Shown here piece by piece: positions 49,578 to 62,297 of a stretch of DNA of 64,000 nt. Source of the stretch: Parasponia andersonii (taxonomy: Eukaryota > Streptophyta > Magnoliopsida > Rosales > Cannabaceae); the NCBI GenBank assembly GCA_002914805.1, contig JXTB01000045.1, positions 618,775 to 682,774 on the forward strand, read 5' to 3'. The notes under the pieces were generated by a model. The model searched no databases, was not told where the DNA came from, and saw only the letters and a list, made by a program, of their open reading frames with translations. The first letter of the stretch is position 1; each line of letters opens with the position of its first letter. Made by a program: the position numbers and the translations under genes.

Positions 49578-52500
49578 GTATCTTTCTAAATATATTATTC
49601 TCGCATAATGTTTATGTTTTGGAATTTCTTTTCTTTTGAGTGGGAATTACTTTGATTATTTCTGGTTTCAATATTTTGCAATGTATCCATCTATAATCTG
49701 TCATTCAAAGTCACATTTTTAGTCAAAAATCACAAAAGAAATTATCTCCAACCAAAAGGTGAACAGATGATGAAATATATATTAAACTTGATTAATTAAA
49801 AGTTAAATGATTGTGGCGATGAGGTCTCTTCATTCTCATTTTAAAAAAAAAAATTCTCTTCATTCGTTAAATAATGTGTGAAAGTCGCTGATATTTATTA
49901 CCTTCCGAAAAAAAATCGCTGATATTTCTGCGTAATTCATGGTAAAATAGCAGTCAACAGAAATGTTTTTATTTTATTTTACCAAAAACGAGATAATCAT
50001 TGCGTCAAAAGACATATTATTTCTTACTTAAATTATTACTTGTGTGATAAAAAGTCGAAAATAAAGAAAAATGGTTCTTGAAACTCTTAAAAGCTACTAC
50101 TCAATTCTTTTTAAAGCAATTTTTTTTAACCCAGTTGTACACTATATTTCATTGTCTATATAAGTCAAATTCGCCGCTAAATTTCCCCATATTTTTGTTT
50201 TTCTTTCCCTAAAAGAAAAATAAATTTCACTAAAGTTGTAAGATTGGTACCACAGTGTTTATTCCTTACTGCATTAACAAAAATGGTATAAAAACTTGCA
50301 CCATAAAATTCTCAACTAAACCAAATTTCTTTAAAGATCTTCTCTTCCTGTTTCTACTTGCCGTTCCAGGATCAATTTCATGGAAGTAGAAAATATTCTC
50401 TCAAGCAAAGAAATTAGTGTCTTTTTTCCCTTTTATTTCTTTTTTTCAAAAAAAGAAAAACTATAATAAAATAATGTTCCGTTGAAAATTGTATAAATAA
50501 AGAAAGAATAGTCAGCCAAAATGGTGTGACATCACATAAGAAAAGGCGAAAAAAATTAAACTGAAAACACAACAACTATATTAAAAAAAAAAATTAAAAT
50601 ATGCTTTTGCTCCATCATATAATGACATGTCGTTTAAAGCCATTTTCCTCATCGATCAAATCATCAAACATTATGATCCGATGGGGTAGTCCGTTTACCC
50701 TTTCCCCCATTAATCCAACGACTATATAGTATTAAATCCCAGTTGAGTTAGAGGTCTTGTCCACACATATAACTAACGTATTAATTCATTGCACCAAGTA
50801 TTAATCGTTATGTTGTATTAAACACGTGATTACTATTTAATTAGTTAGCAGTCCGTAGTCAATTAAATACTAATGAAGCTACAAATAAATTTCGGTTTCT
50901 AAACAAAAGAGATATTATATATATATATATATATTATATAAGACTGTAAACTATATATGAAATGAGTACTATTTATAAGCAGGGCAGTTACTATTTACTG
51001 TTTTCTTTTTCTTTTTCTTTTTTCTATCTAATAATCTCGTTAAAGTTACTTATGTATATGTGTATGGTGGGGAAGTGTGGGGTTCGAGTATATTGGCGAA
51101 GAGATAAGTGGAAAAGTGGTCCATTTTATATCTTGGTCCATGTGTATATATGCACACATATGTATTGGCGGAAGTGTTTTTGTGGTCCATGAAGATATAT
51201 GAAGAGAAAATTAAAGATGAGGCTGAAAGGAGGCAAAGGAACATGATGATGAAGTCGATCGAAAGAGGGTGGTACTAGTGTGTAGTAGTACGGGACAAAA
51301 TAAAGTCATTCATGTTTAATTTCATCAACAACCTCATCCTAACAGTGCTACTCAGTTCCACTCTACTACTTTCCAATTACACGCATGCATCAATTGATCT
51401 GATATACATCTTGTCATTTGATGTAATTGTTAATTATTAACTCCTTAGCTAATTCACATACGTGACATGCAATATCATAGGTTTTTTTTTTTCCTTTAAT
51501 TTTCTGATTATATTTATAAATGGAAAATTATGAGATAGAGAAAACTAGCTAGCTAGCAATTGGTTATAATAATATTATTCTTTTTTTTAATAGTGAAATG
51601 GATGATGGTGATCAATTAATAAGAGCGTGTTATATGAGAAAATTTCAACTTTTTCTTTAGACGTTATTATGAAAAAGAAAAATAAAGAATAAAAATGTTA
51701 TCTCAAGAAAAAACTTAGGAAAGATACTATAATAACGTACCATGAAGTTGCTTTTACTAGTAGCTTAATTAAACACCATTCTGAAACCACATATTGGACC
51801 TTTGTTAAATATCTATTATTTTGTTGGACACATAAAATCATATATACGGGGCATCTCCAAATTGAAACATATCTAATCACAAATTGCATGTCTCCATAAC
51901 ATGTATATCCTCCCAAAGAGCTCTTCCTTTTTTTTTTTTTTTTTTTCCTGAGTGTTCACTTTCTTGCGAAATTCCCTCTCTATAATTGTACCAAAAACGA
52001 TGCGTATTTTTCCCTTTAGTTTAACACAATCTTGGAAACGACAAAGTTCGCCTCGAAGAGCATACATACACATGCATCAATCGGGTACAAAAGGGTGAAA
52101 TGTCTTGAACAAGAAACATAAAAACCTCTCCTATCAATTTGGATAACCATCCCATCAAAAATATGGTGGGGTAGCGCCATTGCCACGCCTAAGTACTTAA
52201 GTTATTTATAAGAGTACACTTTTCGGTGAAATTGAATCATGTATTTTTCAGTCTTTCTTTGGTAGCTAGATTGGCGTGTCAAAAGTTTGTGATTGCTACT
52301 AATAATTTGTCTATTCTTCGCAACATATTTATGTAGCCCAAATATATTACTTGCCCCTCCACATGACATGAAATGTTACATTCCAGAAATGTTTAACCAA
52401 TTAACTTGAATTAATCATATACCACGTTCCCATGACATTGAGACTGATCCACAGTTTAATTCCCATAAAAATGTATTTCTTGGACTAATTACTTATGATA

Positions 52501-55500
52501 TACATACATATATGGTTGTGATCTTCTAATGAACACTTGTTCTAGAGAATGCGAATGTTTGTGATGTATGTAATTTGAGAAGCAATCAGGAACCATACTT
52601 GGCACCTGGAAGCAAGAAGATGATGATATATGTAATTTAACATGTATGAATGGGTAATTTGGTAAATGTAAAAGGCCGTATACCTTTCGTATTCATAGAG
52701 AGTGGTCAAACTCAAAACTATCTAACAATGTACATTTGATCAGATGAGAATCCACAAGGTTCTCTAACATCAATATGAGGTCCCTTTTTCTCCTACTTCC
52801 TACCTTAGACCCTTTTGCAAGTCTCTTCCAAGAAGAATGCTACCCCACACTTATGATAAGATAACTACTAGCATGAGAATTTTTTTTTTTTGACTTAAAA
52901 GAATAATAGCTAAATTATTATTACATATATAAATTTCCTGGTTATGATAAATACTTGGTGGCTGGGTCAGAAACCCTACCAAGGCGATTTTGTCTTCCAA
53001 TATTCTTGAGGATAGAAATCAACACACAAGGAATATAAAATTCAAACCAATCTTTTGGAGTCCGCTTCATTAATTTGGCCAAACTTTATTCTTCATATAT
53101 CTTATAAACTCTAATCAATTACAATAATATCGCTTATTAGTTATGTAAATGAAATTGAATCCATTAAGTTTATGAATAATTCTGCTTTTGATCAGGTGCA
53201 AAATCCAAGACAAAACCTGTCAAATTCCGGATGATATAGGCCTAGCTGTGATTGAAAAATATCGAGGGCAGGATTGTGAAAGCAGTAGTGAACATATTTT
53301 AATCGTTGAAATTGTTCCTTCACAAGGGACATATATAAATATATACACATTTTCAGCCCATAAAATCTAGGTATATATAGTCTCAACTCTCGAAGACTTC
53401 GACCATGCATACCAAATTTTTCCATGCATAGCTCAACTGCGGGTGAAGCTATCAGCATTGACTCTCCCATCGTCCCAAAGTGAATGTTTTAATAAGAAAT
53501 TAGCACCAAAAGAGGACAAAGACAGAGACACAGACAAACCTTACAAAAGACTTTTTCCACTCCCATAACATAATCTTGTTCCCTACATAATTAAAACGGA
53601 CCCCATTTTGTGAAAAATATACAACAAATTAACCTCAATCCACTAAACACAAAACCTTAATAATGATTATTATAATCACAAAAATCAACCCACTAATCAC
53701 ATCTTTTGTTTTTTTGAGGGGAAAAAAAACCTAATTAATTATACCCCGGCCCATTGTTTTCTATCTTTCGCTAGATTATACGGCACTGTTTCTTTTAATA
53801 ATAATAACTTTAATTAATGGATGTGAAAGTGTTGGGATCGAATGGGACAAAATGGAGGGTTCAATCTTGTTGGCTCGTGTAAAACGTGTGGGGCCCACTT
53901 ATTACCGTCCAAAAGAGAAGATGCATGGCATGGCGCGCTGCGATGGGTGCTAAGTGCACGTTGGGACAAAGTTAGCAGATGCCCCACGAAACCTTAGACC
54001 GTCGTTTTAACATTTAGGCTTTTGGATTCAGACACGTGTCAAACATACAGCCGCTTGCCAACCGAGGGTATGTTTTTGGTCCAGGGATTGTTTCGACAAA
54101 GAAGAGTGTTAAATTCATTTTCTTTTTAAATTTTTCTTAACAAAAAAAACTCATAAAGTTAGAGATTAGTTCACTTAATTAACTCTCTCAATAATATTGG
54201 ACAAAGTTATAAAGTTAGAGGTTAGTCCACGAGTTAAATAGAGAGATAAGACAATGCATTTGACATTAATTTTTGGACAAATTCTTTGTTATTTCTCTAA
54301 GCTCCTTAATTTTGATCTCATCTTTGTATATGTTTTGTTTTGAATTTTTTTTTTAAAAAAGAATATAGCCTCTCTCTTTTTTCCCCTCCGAACGAGGATA
54401 TGACCTCTTTTTTAGTGGTATAAGAGGATGTCGATTTTAAACCGTCAAACTTTTTTAGTATTTTAGTTGTGTACATGTGCGTGTGTGAGACTGTGAGAGA
54501 GAAACTATTGTTGTCTCCTACTTTTTCTAGGCGGTACTTTAAGCAAAGAGAAATTTCCAGGTATTTTCGTGATCTTTAATAAATTGTTTTGACTACATTC
54601 AAGAAAAAGGAAAATAAAATAAACTCTAACGACATTATCACTATATAGAAATTAATTGGAAAAGTAATTATTAGCATGATTATAATCATCCTATGCAACA
54701 AAATGCAAATGTTGTTTGCATATTCGGAGAAGAATGATTACCACGACGCAAACGTCTTGATATTATTTTAAAATTTTTAATGTAAAATATGAACTTAAAT
54801 TTTAAAAGAAATTAATTAAGCAAAAAGGAAAAGATAATTTGCATTCTAAAAAAATAATCGTGCATTTGCATGAGAGAGTAAATATAAAAGTATTAAGTAT
54901 ATTAACAATCCACGAGCTTTTCAAATTCTTTCCTTCTTTGTTTTTTATTTTTTTGGCAATGAAATACTTAATTTGCATTTAAAAAATAATGTTGAAAGGC
55001 AAGTGTTTGGCACTTTCTGTTAAACCTATGCTCTGAATCTCGATCCCTATATTTTATAGAATTATGTTAAAAAGAAGAAAAAGAAGGGGAGAGTGACCGA
55101 AGAGAGAGTGAAATGAAAAAAAAAATAATAATAATAATAATAACAAGTACGCATGCGGGTAAACAGCGATTGAGTCATAGGTAAAATTGACAGGGCGACA
55201 AGGGACGTTTAACTTGCAATCCCAATGAATCGAGATATTCATCGCATAAAGTTATAAACTATGTGCTTTAACTCTGTCCCCGCCGTCAGGTTTACTTTTG
55301 GCTTTCTGATCATGTACACGTAGCATATACTCATCTAATATATATATATATATATATATGTCTAAGGATATATCTATGTCTATCTATATATAATCTACTA
55401 AGTCCCCTAACTCAACTACTGCTCCCTACAGGCCCTACCAACCTTCATCTCCAATGTTGCTTTCTTACTTAATTAGTTATGTGGTAGCTGGTCAGTAAAC

Positions 55501-55888
55501 GTTTTTCAATTAGAAGTCTAATTACCTTATTACTGTTCATAATATATACAAATGAAGCTATCATGACATTCAAAAAACGGAAAACAAAATTGCATTGATG
55601 TTTATTAGGATTTATGAAAAAAATGAAAATTAGTCATGATTGAGAATCTACTATCTCATCTCTACTATTTAATGGATATCTAAAGCCTAAATATGTTTAT
55701 ATACTGACGAAAATCGCCCATATATATGATATATAATATAGGCGCATGATGTGAAAAATGTGAGTTGTGAAATTTTTTGTCTGTATTCTTAATTTTTTAT
55801 TGTTAGAATTTTGGCTTGTTAGTTTTTATAATTGTTTGTACATTGTTCCACATCACTTGTGCATGAATATTTGGGGTCTACAGTTGGC

Positions 55889-55896
55889 TATAAATA
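55889..55896 (+). promoter_or_regulatory. TATA box in copia LTR
   Basis: TATAAATA, 140 bases into the LTR, followed by the presumed R region. Confidence 0.55.
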
Positions 55897-56108
55897 AAGT
55901 CTTCTGTAATTGATTTTTAATCATTCTAAAATTAGTTTCCCTACTGGTGAGGACATTTATTCCTAAGGACCTCCATGATTTTGTTTTTATTATTTTTCTC
56001 ATTTGTTTTTGGGTTTTTGCATTATAGTCCAGATTTTGTATTTCCTCTTTTTGAAGTTAGTGAAGTATTCAGCAATACCCCGAGAGCGTAGGTAATTTGC
56101 CGAACCTC

Positions 56109-56298
56109 GCTAAATTTTGTGTTCTCCTTTATTTTTGCATTTAGTATTTTCTGTACATTTTCTGATTTTGTTAATTTTAATAGTTAGTTGGTAGTTTATA
56201 TTTGCTAAATTTTGTGTTCTCCTTTATTTTTGCATTTAGTATTTTCTGTATATTTTCTGCTTTTGTTAATTTTAATAGTTAGTTGGTAGTTTATATTT
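56109..56298 (+). repeat. Tandem duplication inside copia LTR, period 95 bp
   Basis: GCTAAATTTTGTGTTCTCCT at 56109 and 56204; the two units differ by only a couple of substitutions. It lies in the U5-like part of the LTR. Confidence 0.92.
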
Positions 56299-56359
56299 AA
56301 TATTGTCTTAGTATTAAATATAAGCATTTAGAGTAGTTGTGCTTCTGCTGCACAACAAG

Positions 56360-56371
56360 TGGTATCAGAGC
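56360..56371 (+). other. Primer-binding site (initiator tRNA-Met)
   Basis: TGGTATCAGAGC, the standard plant copia primer-binding sequence complementary to the 3' end of initiator methionine tRNA, two bases after the LTR. Confidence 0.92.
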
Positions 56372-56415
56372 AACAGGTTCGCCCTAGGCTTTGTTTTGTA
56401 GCTATATTAGCAGAA

Positions 56416-57411
56416 ATGTCAGAATCTTCATCAACGCCGGCAAAGAAGAAAATGGTGACTAGTGCAAAAATTGATGTGGAGAAATTTGATGGCCAAAATA
56501 ACTTTGGCTTGTGGCAGTGCAAGATATTGGATAGTTTATGTCAACAAGATCAAGATATTGCTCTAAAGGAGACGAAACCTGAGAAGATGGAGGATAAAGA
56601 ATAGGAGAGGATCAATCGTCAAACTTGTGGTACAATCCGCTCATGTCTTTGTAGAGAACAGAATTATCCACTCATGAAGGAGACTTCTGTAAGTAAGCTT
56701 TGGAAGGCGCTTGAGAACAAGTACATAAAGAAGAGCAATGAGAACCGACTATACTTGAAGAAGAGACTTTTCCGGCTCCACTTGAAGCCTGGTACGACTA
56801 TCAGTGACCACATTGATACTTTTAACTAGTTGATTGTAGATTTGTTGAATTTGGATGAAACTTTCAAAGATGTGGATAAAGCAATGTTGCTGATTGGGTC
56901 TCTTCCTGATGAATTAGATTATCTCTGTATTACGTTGCTTCATGGAAAGGAAAAATTGTCCTTCGATGAAGTGAGTACTGTATTGTACATTCATGAGATT
57001 CAGAAGAAATATCAGAAGGAGAATAGGGAAATGCCCGCAGAAGCGTTTGCAGCCAGAAGACGTAGTCAGAGTCGTAAGCAGGAGAAAAATGATAAATCTC
57101 ATTCGAAGGGAAGACCTGGTAAGAATAAATGTGCCTTTTGTCATGAGAAAAGACATTGGAAGAAAGATTGTCTGAAGTTAAAGAATAAAGGCAAGGGCAA
57201 AGCTACTTTTGATGCATATGTAGCTGAAGTTGAAGATAATGAGTCAGATTTTGCTCTAGTTAGTCAACCGATGATATCTCAGTATGATGAGTGGATTTTA
57301 GATTCGGGATGTACTTACTATATGTGTCCTCACAAGGAGTGGTTCTTCAACTTTGAAGAGCTAAATGGTGGAGTTTTTTACATAGGAAATCATGTAAAAC
57401 AGCTGGGGTAG
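56416..57411 (+). pseudogene. copia gag-protease, interrupted by two stops
   Basis: Begins MSESSSTPAKKKM, continues as a UBN2-type gag (FDGQNNFGLWQCKILDSL, LWKALENKYIKKS, GTTISDHIDTFN), then a CCHC zinc knuckle CAFCHEKRHWKKDC (57130-57171) and a protease start with the active-site triad Asp-Ser-Gly in WILDSG near 57292-57309. In-frame TAG codons at 56602-56604 and 56827-56829 interrupt gag. The frame closes at 57411, within the protease. Confidence 0.9.
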
Positions 57412-57689
57412 GTTCAATTCGATTGAAAAATCATGATGGATCAACTAGAGTTCTGACAGATGTTCAGTATGTACTGAAATTGAAAAGAATCTCATCTCTT
57501 TGGGAGCTTTAGAATCTAAAGACTTCGCTATAACTATACGAGATGGAATTCTAAAAGTCACTTCAGGCTCTTTGGTGGTGATAAAAAGTACAAGAAGAAA
57601 TAACTTATATTGCTACAATAGTAGTACAATTATTGGATCAGTTGCTGCAGTTTCTTAAGATGATAAAACTTCAAAAATTACCAGGTTAT

Positions 57690-58231
57690 GGCATATGCGT
57701 TTGGAACATACAGGGGAAAAAGCTTTCTTTAGTTTGGTGAAACAAGGCTTACTAAAAGGAGCAAAGCCCTGTAAGTTAGACTTTTGTAAATACTATATTC
57801 TGGGAAAACAGATAAGAGTGAATATGGATGACATGCTTGAGGTTTTCCTTAAGTGGAAAAAAATGATTGAGACTCAGATGGGTAGAAAGATCAAAAGACT
57901 TCGATCATACAACAGTGGAGAATATAGGAGTGATCCATTTTTGGGAGTTTGCCAGTCTGAAGGTATTGTGCATCACTTTATAATCAAAAAAATACCACAA
58001 CAGAATGGGATGACAGAACGCATGAATCAGACTTTGTTGGAGAAGGTTCGGTGTATGTTGTCCAATGTTAGGTTGGGCAAAGTTTTTTGGGCTGAGGCAA
58101 TTACGTATGCATGTCATCTTATTAATCGTTTACCATCGACTACAATTGGAGGTAAAACCCCTCTTAAGGTATGGTCTGGAAAACTTGCTAGTAATTATAA
58201 TTCTTTATATGTCTTTGGTTCCACTGCCTGA
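57690..58231 (+). pseudogene. copia integrase, internally deleted
   Basis: Starts with the pre-integrase segment (MRLEHTGEKAFFSLVKQGLL, with a C-x2-C-like LDFCKYYILGK). It then jumps directly to the second half of the catalytic core (IKRLRSYNSGEYRS, QQNGMTERMNQTLLEKVR, FWAEAITYACHLINRLPS). The part of the core with the first catalytic Asp is missing, so the integrase is dead. It ends at VFGSTA, where the element is cut off. Confidence 0.88.
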
Positions 58232-58388
58232 TACGAACTACGCTAATAATGTGACGAAACCCGATACAAAATCTGAAAACACAATCCCAAGATAGTGAGA
58301 ATAAGGGCCTGATATTTGGGAGAAAGAGATTTGTAGGAGACATAATTAGATAAAGGATAAGAAGAACAAGGAGGTAAAGGTTGTTGCG

Positions 58389-59328
58389 TTAATAAATTAC
58401 AGTGATAGGCTTAAAAGTAAGAAGAGGGCTTGTGAGCTTTAGTGGATCTTTAAAGAATGGATGGGGTAGGTACAGATAACATAGTTGGTAAGGAAGAGGT
58501 AACTTTAGAAAGTAAAGGTTCATGAAAAGAAGTGGAAGAGGAAAAAAGAGAAGTATCAACAACAGGAAATTATAACACAAGATTAGGAAATGGATCAACT
58601 AACTTGTCTTAAGAAACAATAGTGTGACAAGGAAAAAAAATCCTCATGAAAAATGACATCATGAGAGAGAAAAATTTCTCGAGACTGAATATCATACAAC
58701 TTATAACTTTTAATGCCAAGAGGATAACCAAGAAATACACAAACCCAAGCTCTAGGTGCAAACTTCATTTTGTGACTAGGAAGAGTGGATGCAAAAGCAA
58801 GGCAACCAAAGACACAGAAACCACTATAATCCACTGTAGACTTATACAGAATATCATAAAAGGTCTTATTATTGAGCAAAGAAGAAGAAGTACGATTAAT
58901 GAGGAATGTGGCAGTAAGAACACACTCAGTATAAAAATACAATGGAAAATGGGAATGAAAATAGAGAGCTCGAGCAATATTCAGCAAGTGCTGATGTTTC
59001 CGTTCCACAACCGAGTTTTGTTGAGGTCGATCCACATAAGAGAATTGATGCAAGACTCTTATTTTATTAAAAAACTTAGTAAAAGTTAGCTCTTTAGCAT
59101 TGTCAGATTTGAAAACCTTGATTTTAGCATTAAATTGAGAATTAACCATATTGAAAAACCTAGGAATAACAGAAACCACATCAAATTTGTGTTTGAGCGA
59201 AAAAATCCAGGTAAATCGACTGTAGCCATCCACTAAAGTCAAGAAAAAATGGTGCCCTGAATGTAAAGTAACATGATAAAGCCCTTATATATCATAATGA
59301 ATCAAAGCAAATGGAGTAGCATCCATAT
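58389..59328 (-). mobile_element. Second Ty1/copia fragment, opposite strand (integrase)
   Basis: The minus-strand frame at 58595-59242 carries TLVDGYSRFTWIFSLKHKFD, a DNAKEL segment, RPQQNSVVERKHQHLLNIAR and FLGYPLGIKSYKLYDIQSRE, the order of a copia integrase followed by its C-terminal region. Upstream (59243-59325) the reading continues with PFALIHYDI before a stop, so the first catalytic Asp region is there. Downstream (58389-58595) only a degenerate Pro/Leu-rich linker remains before homology ends. It differs clearly from the copia element at 55750 and is cut on its upstream side by the gypsy LTR at 59329. Confidence 0.85.
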
Positions 59329-61408
59329 TGTCACGACCCAAAACCCGGGCTAGTGGTAGAGGAGAATTTCACAAAGGTGGAAAATTCCTTAATTTATTTA
59401 AAAAGTGTCAAAAGTTCTAGTTTTTATAAAAACAGTCCATTTAAATAAAATAATCGGAATTCCATTCCGAGAACCACTCCCACAGTTCGTATACACCGTC
59501 AAACATAAATTGAACAATTACTTAAAAACATGAAATTAATTTCAAAACCCATCATCATCATCATTCATAACAGATGTCAAATACCAGAATGGCATACATA
59601 AGTTTCAGACAAAATAGAAAGCAGTAATCTTGGTTAAATGCTAACACACAATCCAAATAGTCCAAAGACTACGACAACAAACTCCTAGCATTACCAAGAG
59701 ACGAACTGCAATTAGGATGACCTCTTACTCCTCTTGATCACCAAGATCGCATTGGACACCACCTGAGGAGGAAGGTAAGGGGGGGTGAGCATACAATGCC
59801 CAATAGAAAAATAGTTACCTCAGGGAAAAACAGTTCAGTGATGGGAATCCCCTGCATGGTTAGTTCAAATCCAAAACATACACACACGTATATAAATAAT
59901 CCAAACCGGAAGCCAATATATATATAACAGTGTAATCAAAACCATCACTCCATATGCACATGACACAAATCAACCCATACCCATGAGCTCATATCCTCTC
60001 ATCTGTGGAAACCCAGGATGATGGCACTAAGTGTACCTAATAGCCTGCCTGATACCTAAGCCCATACCCAGAGGGAACACCCATGTGTTGCTTACCAAAC
60101 CTGGAGGGGCAACCGAATTGCTTACACCTGCCAAATGGGGAGGTAATCAGAAGTAACAAGACCTCGCGCGAGTTTACGGACTTTCACCGACGGTAGGGCA
60201 CGTAGCGCCACACTGTAAAACCCACGATATTAACACGATGCTCATGTATGATCCTATGATACGTGCAATACAGAACTGAAGTGTAAAAACTACTGTACTC
60301 TGGTTTTTCAATAAAACATGCATAATAGGGTTTTATAGAAAAACGGGCAGCATAACGACCCTATTTTTGATATACCAAAAATAACCTGCACACAGCAAAT
60401 TTCCAGAGCAGTACAGTATATATCGTATAACCAGACTCCATCACATATAATTCAAATTATTAAAATACGCTTGTTCTTATATGCTGCAAAAAAAAAGTTT
60501 TAACTCAAAAACGGTATAAAATGAAGGTAACTAAACCCCTACCTCAATAGAATAGCGACACCATGCTATTGAGTCCTTAAGGTGTCATTGACGATCGCCC
60601 GGAGGGTTGGGAACCAATTCCAAGCCCTCGATCGTCCTCGTGTGAAAAACTAATTTCTCACCGGAGCTTCAATTCCATAAACGGACCTCTTCACTGAATT
60701 CCTAGCATACAAAATAGCTAGGTTAGACATAAAACTGGTCCAATTCGGGTCCGGATCCACACCGGACTCGTAACACGCAAAACGAGACAAAATCTTGACC
60801 GTCTGATCTCGATTTTTGTGCCGATCACCAAACTACATAATATATATATCAAACTTCTCCATTTTCTAAGTACATTCCAAAAATGCAATCAAAAACACAA
60901 TCCAACGGTCGGATCGAGAACAACAACCAAAAACTCGAAATGACAAAAAATGGCAACTTTCAATCCGGGCAAAATGGAGTTAAGATATATATTCCTTGAT
61001 GATCCTTACGACGATACGAATCCAATGGGACCGGTTTGAGGCCGAAAGGTGGCCGGAATCGTCGCCGGTGACGGAAAAACCGAAATGGGTCGAAACGGCT
61101 TTTATGGCTTTTTCTGGCGACACAAGCGGCGGCAGCAAGCGGCGACAGGCGGCGGAGCTTTGTGGTGGCGAGGTGAGACGACGCCGGTCGGTGGGCGGCC
61201 CAGACGGTGGCTGGGCGGTGGTGTGGCTCCCTTTGGCCGAGAGAGAGAGAGAGAGAGAGACGAGGGAGAGAAAGAGAGAGAGAGAGAGATAGTGATCTGT
61301 GGGGGGGGGAACGTGAGGGAGGAGAGAGAGAAGATATGTATATAATTTTTTTTTTTTTAAAATCTAGTCAAAAGACCATTTTGCCTTTAAAGAAACTGGG
61401 TTTTTACA
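59329..61408 (-). repeat. gypsy 3' LTR, 2080 bp
   Basis: On the plus strand it reads TGTCACGACCC ... GGGTTTTTACA, so both termini are TGT/ACA inverted ends. The polypurine tract abuts the 61408 end exactly, which fixes that boundary. A GA-rich, GC-rich part (about 60990-61335) gives spurious long frames. The internal-side boundary is well supported; the outer boundary is fixed by the TG terminus and by the end of copia homology. Confidence 0.88.
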
Positions 61409-61421
61409 TTCTCCCCTCCTT
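61409..61421 (-). other. Polypurine tract of gypsy element
   Basis: Minus strand AAGGAGGGGAGAA directly before the LTR start TGTAAAAAC; the plus-strand primer site for reverse transcription. Confidence 0.88.
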
Positions 61422-61466
61422 ATAAGAATTTCGTCCCGAAATTTAAAATACAAGTCAAGGTTTATA

Positions 61467-62294
61467 TCACAATACAACTTCTAACTGAAAGTTAAACAAA
61501 TGAGGGTACTTCTGGTACATCTCCGTCTCGAGTTCCCAAGTAGCCTCGTTCTCTTTGTGATGTTCCCAAAGTACCTTGACAAGTGATATCTCTCTGTTGC
61601 GAAGCACTTTCAACTCCCTAGCCAACAAGCGAACAGGCTGCTCTTCATAGGATACATCCTCTTGGATCGGTACTTGCACGTACTGAACAACATGAGATGG
61701 GTCCGGCGTATACTTCTTCAACATCGACACATGAAACACATTATGCACGTGACCCAACTGTGCAGGTAGATTCAAGCGATACGTCACTGGTCCAATTCTC
61801 TCAATGATCTCAAAGGGACCAATATACCTTGGAGCAAGCTTACCCTTAACTCCAAATCTTGTAACACCTCGCCTTGGAGTCACTTTCAAGAATACGGAAT
61901 CACCTGTATCGAACTTTACCTCACGCCTCTTCGGGTCAGCATAACTCTTCTGGCGAATCTGAATCTCTTTGAGTCTCTCTTGGATATCCTTGATCTTCTC
62001 AGTAGTCTCTTCAATCAATTCAAGTCCGAGAGTAACATGCTCTTCTGGTTCTGCCCAACACAAAGGCGATCTACACGGCCTCCCATATAACACTTCATAT
62101 GGAGCCATACCCACACTGGTCTGGTAACTGTTATTATAAGCAAATTCCACCAAAGGAAGATGATCATCCCAGTTCCCACCAAAATCCAATATGCAACAAC
62201 GTAGCATGTCCTCAAGAATCTGAATATTCCTTTCAGACTGACCGTCTGTCTCAGGATGGTAAGCTGTACTGATATCCAACTGCGTACCAAACAC
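61467..62294 (-). pseudogene. gypsy integrase C-terminal half with chromodomain
   Basis: A 275-codon open stretch. It begins in the integrase core ([54 protein letters not shown]), continues through the [19 protein letters not shown] and [12 protein letters not shown] module, and ends in a chromodomain ([37 protein letters not shown]). A single in-frame TAG just upstream (62295-62297) separates it from the N-terminal half. The chromodomain itself is complete; in chromoviruses it directs integration towards particular chromatin. Confidence 0.92.
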
Positions 62295-62297
62295 TTT

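Larger units (their letters stand above)
45852..55749. other. 10-kb gene-free region
   Basis: The first few hundred bases are TRS120 3' UTR. Beyond that the DNA is AT-rich with TA microsatellites (about 46938-46970, 48286-48357, 49540-49574, 50916-50938, 55340-55360) and a TAA/AAT run (about 55118-55143). Short open frames (for example 47001-47183 and 53188-53370) show no domain or splice-supported extension. A GC-richer patch at 53870-54060 contains an ACACGTGTC box but no gene that I can support. Confidence 0.5.
55750..56357 (+). repeat. copia 5' LTR
   Basis: Starts TGTGAAAAATGTG and ends CTGCACAACA, with TG...CA termini. A TATAAATA box at 55889-55896 is well placed for a U3 promoter. The right end is fixed by the adjacent primer-binding site; the left end is set by the TG terminus only, since no second LTR is available for comparison. 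Confidence 0.75.
55750..58232 (+). mobile_element. Ty1/copia retrotransposon, 3'-truncated and broken
   Basis: Order seen: 5' LTR (55750-56357), two-base spacer, primer-binding site (56360-56371), gag, zinc knuckle, protease, then a truncated integrase ending near 58232. Reverse transcriptase, RNase H and the 3' LTR are missing from the window. The region after 58232 passes into an unrelated copia fragment in the opposite orientation. Two in-frame stops in gag, a frame break after the protease and a deletion inside integrase make it non-autonomous. Confidence 0.88.

Noticed and set aside
60996..61425. Three overlapping plus-strand frames rich in Arg-Glu
   Set aside because: Products of GA repeats within the gypsy LTR.
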